A stretch of 25,051 nucleotides of DNA from Candidatus Parcubacteria bacterium (GTDB lineage: Bacteria; Patescibacteriota; Minisyncoccia; Minisyncoccales; PEYH01): NCBI GenBank assembly GCA_026395615.1, contig JAPLYH010000049.1, positions 1-25,051 of the forward strand, written 5' to 3'. The position numbers and the translations under genes were made by a program. The notes below the pieces were generated by a model, which was given only the letters and a program-made list of their open reading frames with translations, did no database searches and had not been told where the DNA came from. Shown piece by piece: positions 23,031 through 25,051 of the stretch; within the stretch, counting starts at the first letter, position 1; each line of letters opens with the position of its first letter.

Positions 23031-23714
23031 CTATGCCATATGAGCGATTAAGTTTTTACATATCATTCCCTGTGTTTCAACCTCGCCTTCAATTATTGTT
23101 CCGCTTAAAATGACCGCTTCTTTAAATCTTGAATTTTTAAGATTAAGGTTTCTGGTTATCATGCTATTTTCGAAATTTCCAAGCCCATCAGATATTATCT
23201 CTTCAGCGATTACTGAACCATTAACTTTAGCATCCTTAAGATAAACATCTCCTCTTATTATTCCGATTTTTGTAGTTATGTCTTTTATTATTGATTTGCT
23301 TATATTTAAATTTTCTTCAATTTGAACTTTATTTAAACCCAAGAAACCTTTTATGGACGACCCTTCCATATTTATATTTTTTTGAAAGATCGATGCCATA
23401 AGATTTAATACCTCGCGGATTCTTATTTGATTGGCAATAAAATTTCCGCGAATTTCGCTTTTTGAGATATAAAGAGTGGCATAAACTAGAGCTTGTTCTA
23501 AATTAATATCTCCTTTTATTATGCATTCGTCTAAATGGAGTGCGCCCTGTATAGTTGAACCCTTTAAATTTATTCCAGTGTTTATTTCTTTTCCGGAAAA
23601 AGAAAACTCCGGCAGAAGTTTATTAGAAAAATCTGCGGTGCGATTTTCTCGTTCAGCATTTCTTAATTCCTGAAATATCTCCTGTTCTGTAAATCTTTGT
23701 AGGAGTTGTTCCAT
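23031..23714 (-). CDS. beta-helix (pentapeptide-like) repeat protein
   Basis: 227 residues. After a ~45-residue charged N-terminus, the rest is built of about nine units of ~18-20 residues with the pattern (I/L)NLxx(S/A)xIxGx(L/I), for example GINLKGSTIQGALHL, GDINLEQALVYATLYI and GFLGLNKVQIEENLNI. This is typical of right-handed beta-helices related to pentapeptide-repeat proteins. There is no signal peptide or membrane segment, so it is probably cytoplasmic. It is the first gene of the dnaE operon, 8 nt upstream. Some pentapeptide proteins mimic DNA and bind gyrase, but this one lacks the strict A(D/N)LxX repeat, so that role is only a possibility. Confidence 0.65.
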   Translation of the reverse strand: MEQLLQRFTEQEIFQELRNAERENRTADFSNKLLPEFSFSGKEINTGINLKGSTIQGALHLDECIIKGDINLEQALVYATLYISKSEIRGNFIANQIRIREVLNLMASIFQKNINMEGSSIKGFLGLNKVQIEENLNISKSIIKDITTKIGIIRGDVYLKDAKVNGSVIAEEIISDGLGNFENSMITRNLNLKNSRFKEAVILSGTIIEGEVETQGMICKNLIAHMA

Positions 23715-23745
23715 TTCTTAAAAATAGAATATGAAAAAAGGGATT

Positions 23746-23775
23746 AGTATATTGTATAAGATTTTTTGTTTACAA
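23746..23775 (-). promoter_or_regulatory. promoter of the beta-helix/dnaE operon
   Basis: On the minus strand TTGTAA (23770-23775), an 18-nt spacer and TATACT (23746-23751). It lies in the 95-nt divergent gap to rnhB. Confidence 0.55.
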
Positions 23776-23797
23776 GCAAAGTGGGAAAAAATTGTGT

Positions 23798-23803
23798 TAT
23801 GAT
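23798..23803 (+). promoter_or_regulatory. -10 box of rnhB, predicting a leaderless mRNA
   Basis: TATGAT lies 6 nt before the rnhB ATG at 23810, so transcription would begin at or next to the start codon. No good -35 box is at the expected distance. Confidence 0.4.
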
Positions 23804-23809
23804 GGGAAT

Positions 23810-24457
23810 ATGAGCTTGAATCTAAAATTAGAAAATAAATTGAAAAATAGGGGTTTCAAATTTGTGATTGGCATAGATGAAGCAGGGAGAGGGCCGTTGG
23901 CAGGTCCGGTTATTGCAGTAGCGATAATGATTAACGGTAATTTATCAACGATTAATAACGAATTATTAAGAGAAGTTAATGATTCGAAAAAATTAAGTCC
24001 AAAAAAACGAGAAGAACTTTATAAGGTTTTTAAAAATGTTAAAGAAATTAAATGGGGGAGAGGGTTTGTTTCTGTAAAAGTCATAGACAAAATAAATATT
24101 TTACAGGCAACAAAATTGGCAGCTCGGAGAGCGATTAAGAATTTAGAGAACAAAATCGGGAAAAGATTTTTGAAAAATAAAACGATTATAATAATAGATG
24201 GAAACCAAGGGATTGATTCTGGTTTTAATGAGATGCCTATAGTAAAAGCAGACGGAAAAATATTTTTATGCGCCTCTGCTTCTATAGTCGCTAAAGTAGA
24301 GAGGGATAAGTTAATGAGAAAGTATCACAAACTTTATCCAGAATATAATTTTGCTAAACATAAAGGTTATCCAACAGAGCTACATTTCAAGTTGCTTAAA
24401 AAATATGGCGCTTGCAATATCCATAGAAGAACTTTTTATCCAGTTGATTGCCTGTAA
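23810..24457 (+). CDS. rnhB: ribonuclease HII
   Basis: 215 residues from ATG 23810; an in-frame TTG at 23792 overlaps the likely -10 box and is less plausible. It cuts RNA in RNA/DNA hybrids, including single misincorporated ribonucleotides. The active-site block GIDEAGRGPLAGPV is at 21-34, with the DE pair at 23-24. The third acidic residue is in IIIDGNQ, and the ASIVAKVERDKLM helix carries the last Asp. The C-terminal NFAKHKGYPTELHF block is typical of RNase HII. It is divergent from the dnaE operon and has no obvious ribosome site. Confidence 0.96.
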   Translation: MSLNLKLENKLKNRGFKFVIGIDEAGRGPLAGPVIAVAIMINGNLSTINNELLREVNDSKKLSPKKREELYKVFKNVKEIKWGRGFVSVKVIDKINILQATKLAARRAIKNLENKIGKRFLKNKTIIIIDGNQGIDSGFNEMPIVKADGKIFLCASASIVAKVERDKLMRKYHKLYPEYNFAKHKGYPTELHFKLLKKYGACNIHRRTFYPVDCL

Positions 24458-24489
24458 AGTTTTCCACAACCCTATTGTCAATCATTGTA

Positions 24490-24517
24490 TTGTTCTGTCT
24501 TGTTTTTGTGGTATCAT
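24490..24517 (+). promoter_or_regulatory. promoter of the surface-protein gene
   Basis: TTGTTC (24490-24495), a 16-nt spacer and TATCAT (24512-24517) with an extended TGG just before the -10 box. The ATG follows about 33 nt downstream. Confidence 0.5.
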
Positions 24518-24549
24518 TAGATAATTAATCGAATTAATATTTCAATACT

Positions 24550-25051
24550 ATGAAAAAAGAGAACCAAATCTCGCCAAAGGTTATTTCTTTGAGTTTTGCC
24601 GTTATAGTAATGCTTTTCGTAACGGCTTTTTATATTTTTGCCTGGACCGAACCAACAACTGCGCCCCCAGGAGGCAATGTAGCGGTTCCGATTAATACTG
24701 GGAGCGATAGTCAATTTAAAACAGGAAAATTAGGCGCTTCAACAACAGGTATAGACGCGAGCTATGGATTAACTGTTGGGAGTAGTGGAATAAAAGCAAC
24801 CGGTGTTTCATATTTTGAATCAAGCGCCGATAGCCAGCTTACGCTAAAGGGCACGGATTCCTGGGCTGGTCTTACTTTTAGCGATGTAGCTGGTACTGAT
24901 TATATATGGTATAACGGCGCAAATAGTACTTTTGCAATCGGTGGAGGAGGAAGCAATGTTTCCGGGAAGAAGCTCCATATTAATGGAGGAACATCTATCG
25001 GCAGTAGTTACGCAGCTTCTTCAGTTCCAGTAAATGGTTTGGCAATAGAGG
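24550..25051 (+). CDS. Parcubacteria-type anchored surface protein, 3' end outside the window
   Basis: 167 codons from ATG 24550 to the right edge with no stop. A basic N-terminus (KKENQISPK) leads into one membrane segment (~12-32), which is a signal anchor. Next comes the proline/glycine motif EPTTAPPGGNVAVPINTG, then a low-complexity Gly/Ser/Thr region with short repeats (KLGASTTGIDASYGL, GSSGIKATGVSYF, FESSADSQLTLKG) like phage-tail or adhesin stalks. From memory, proteins with this anchor-PPGGNV-PINTG start are frequent in Parcubacteria and often end in intramolecular-chaperone or tail-fibre-like domains. The likely role is a cell-surface stalk or adhesin. No Shine-Dalgarno sequence is seen. 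Confidence 0.75.
   Translation, partial: MKKENQISPKVISLSFAVIVMLFVTAFYIFAWTEPTTAPPGGNVAVPINTGSDSQFKTGKLGASTTGIDASYGLTVGSSGIKATGVSYFESSADSQLTLKGTDSWAGLTFSDVAGTDYIWYNGANSTFAIGGGGSNVSGKKLHINGGTSIGSSYAASSVPVNGLAIE

Noticed and set aside
1..25051. CRISPR arrays, rRNA or complete tRNA genes
   Set aside because: No regularly spaced repeats, rRNA segments or tRNA cloverleafs were found when reading both strands.
1..25051. Alternative genetic code with TGA as sense codon
   Set aside because: TGA ends genes such as rplK at the expected family length, and no conserved gene contains in-frame TGA.

Overview
This window looks like a chromosomal segment of a Parcubacteria-type (Candidate Phyla Radiation / Patescibacteria) bacterium. 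The assignment is inferred from the sequence, with no database search. The evidence is an AT-rich backbone, native genes that start without a Shine-Dalgarno sequence, a PheT without its tRNA-binding OB domain, a ThrS without its TGS domain, and a C-terminal surface gene with the PPGGNV...PINTG motif after one membrane anchor that is common in Parcubacteria. TGA is used as a stop (for example in rplK), so the code is standard and not the TGA-sense code of Gracilibacteria/Absconditabacteria.

Layout. 1-2952: an accessory block on the + strand, made of the end of an unknown gene, a DnaA-domain-IV / sigma-region-4 / zinc-finger fusion, a HEPN-type protein with an RX4H motif, and a winged-helix/PLD-like protein. 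3077-4195: an UNC-93-like MFS transporter. 4196-5320: two G+C-rich promoter-to-terminator units, one without a convincing gene and one encoding a 129-aa membrane-anchored protein. 5391-8744: pheS and pheT, separated by a 149-bp element with 20-bp perfect terminal inverted repeats. 8783-11992: gyrB, then secE-nusG-rplK. 12060-12848: a G+C-rich thyX unit. 12892-14352: gatB. 14332-15294: a G+C-rich HAD-like plus small-protein unit. 15295-23714, minus strand: two transcription groups, (beta-helix protein)-dnaE-thrS-yjbQ and miaB-miaA. 23810-24457: rnhB, divergent. 24550 to the end: the surface protein, cut by the window edge.

The backbone is translation and replication housekeeping: three aminoacyl-tRNA supply functions (PheST, ThrS, GatB), tRNA A37 modification (MiaA and MiaB), the Sec/NusG/L11 operon, gyrase B, Pol III alpha and RNase HII. 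The most striking pattern is the four G+C-richer units on the + strand at 4270-4594, 4723-5316, about 12060-12848 and 14332-15294. Each sits right after a native gene end or terminator. Three have a recognisable sigma70-type promoter, all have a strong GGAGG-type ribosome site, CGN-rich arginine codons where coding, and a long-stemmed terminator. Native genes here show almost no Shine-Dalgarno sequences. The window therefore mixes two expression styles, and foreign single-gene cassettes are the simplest explanation. A second candidate for novelty is the accessory block at the left edge, which may be a defence or replication-control module.
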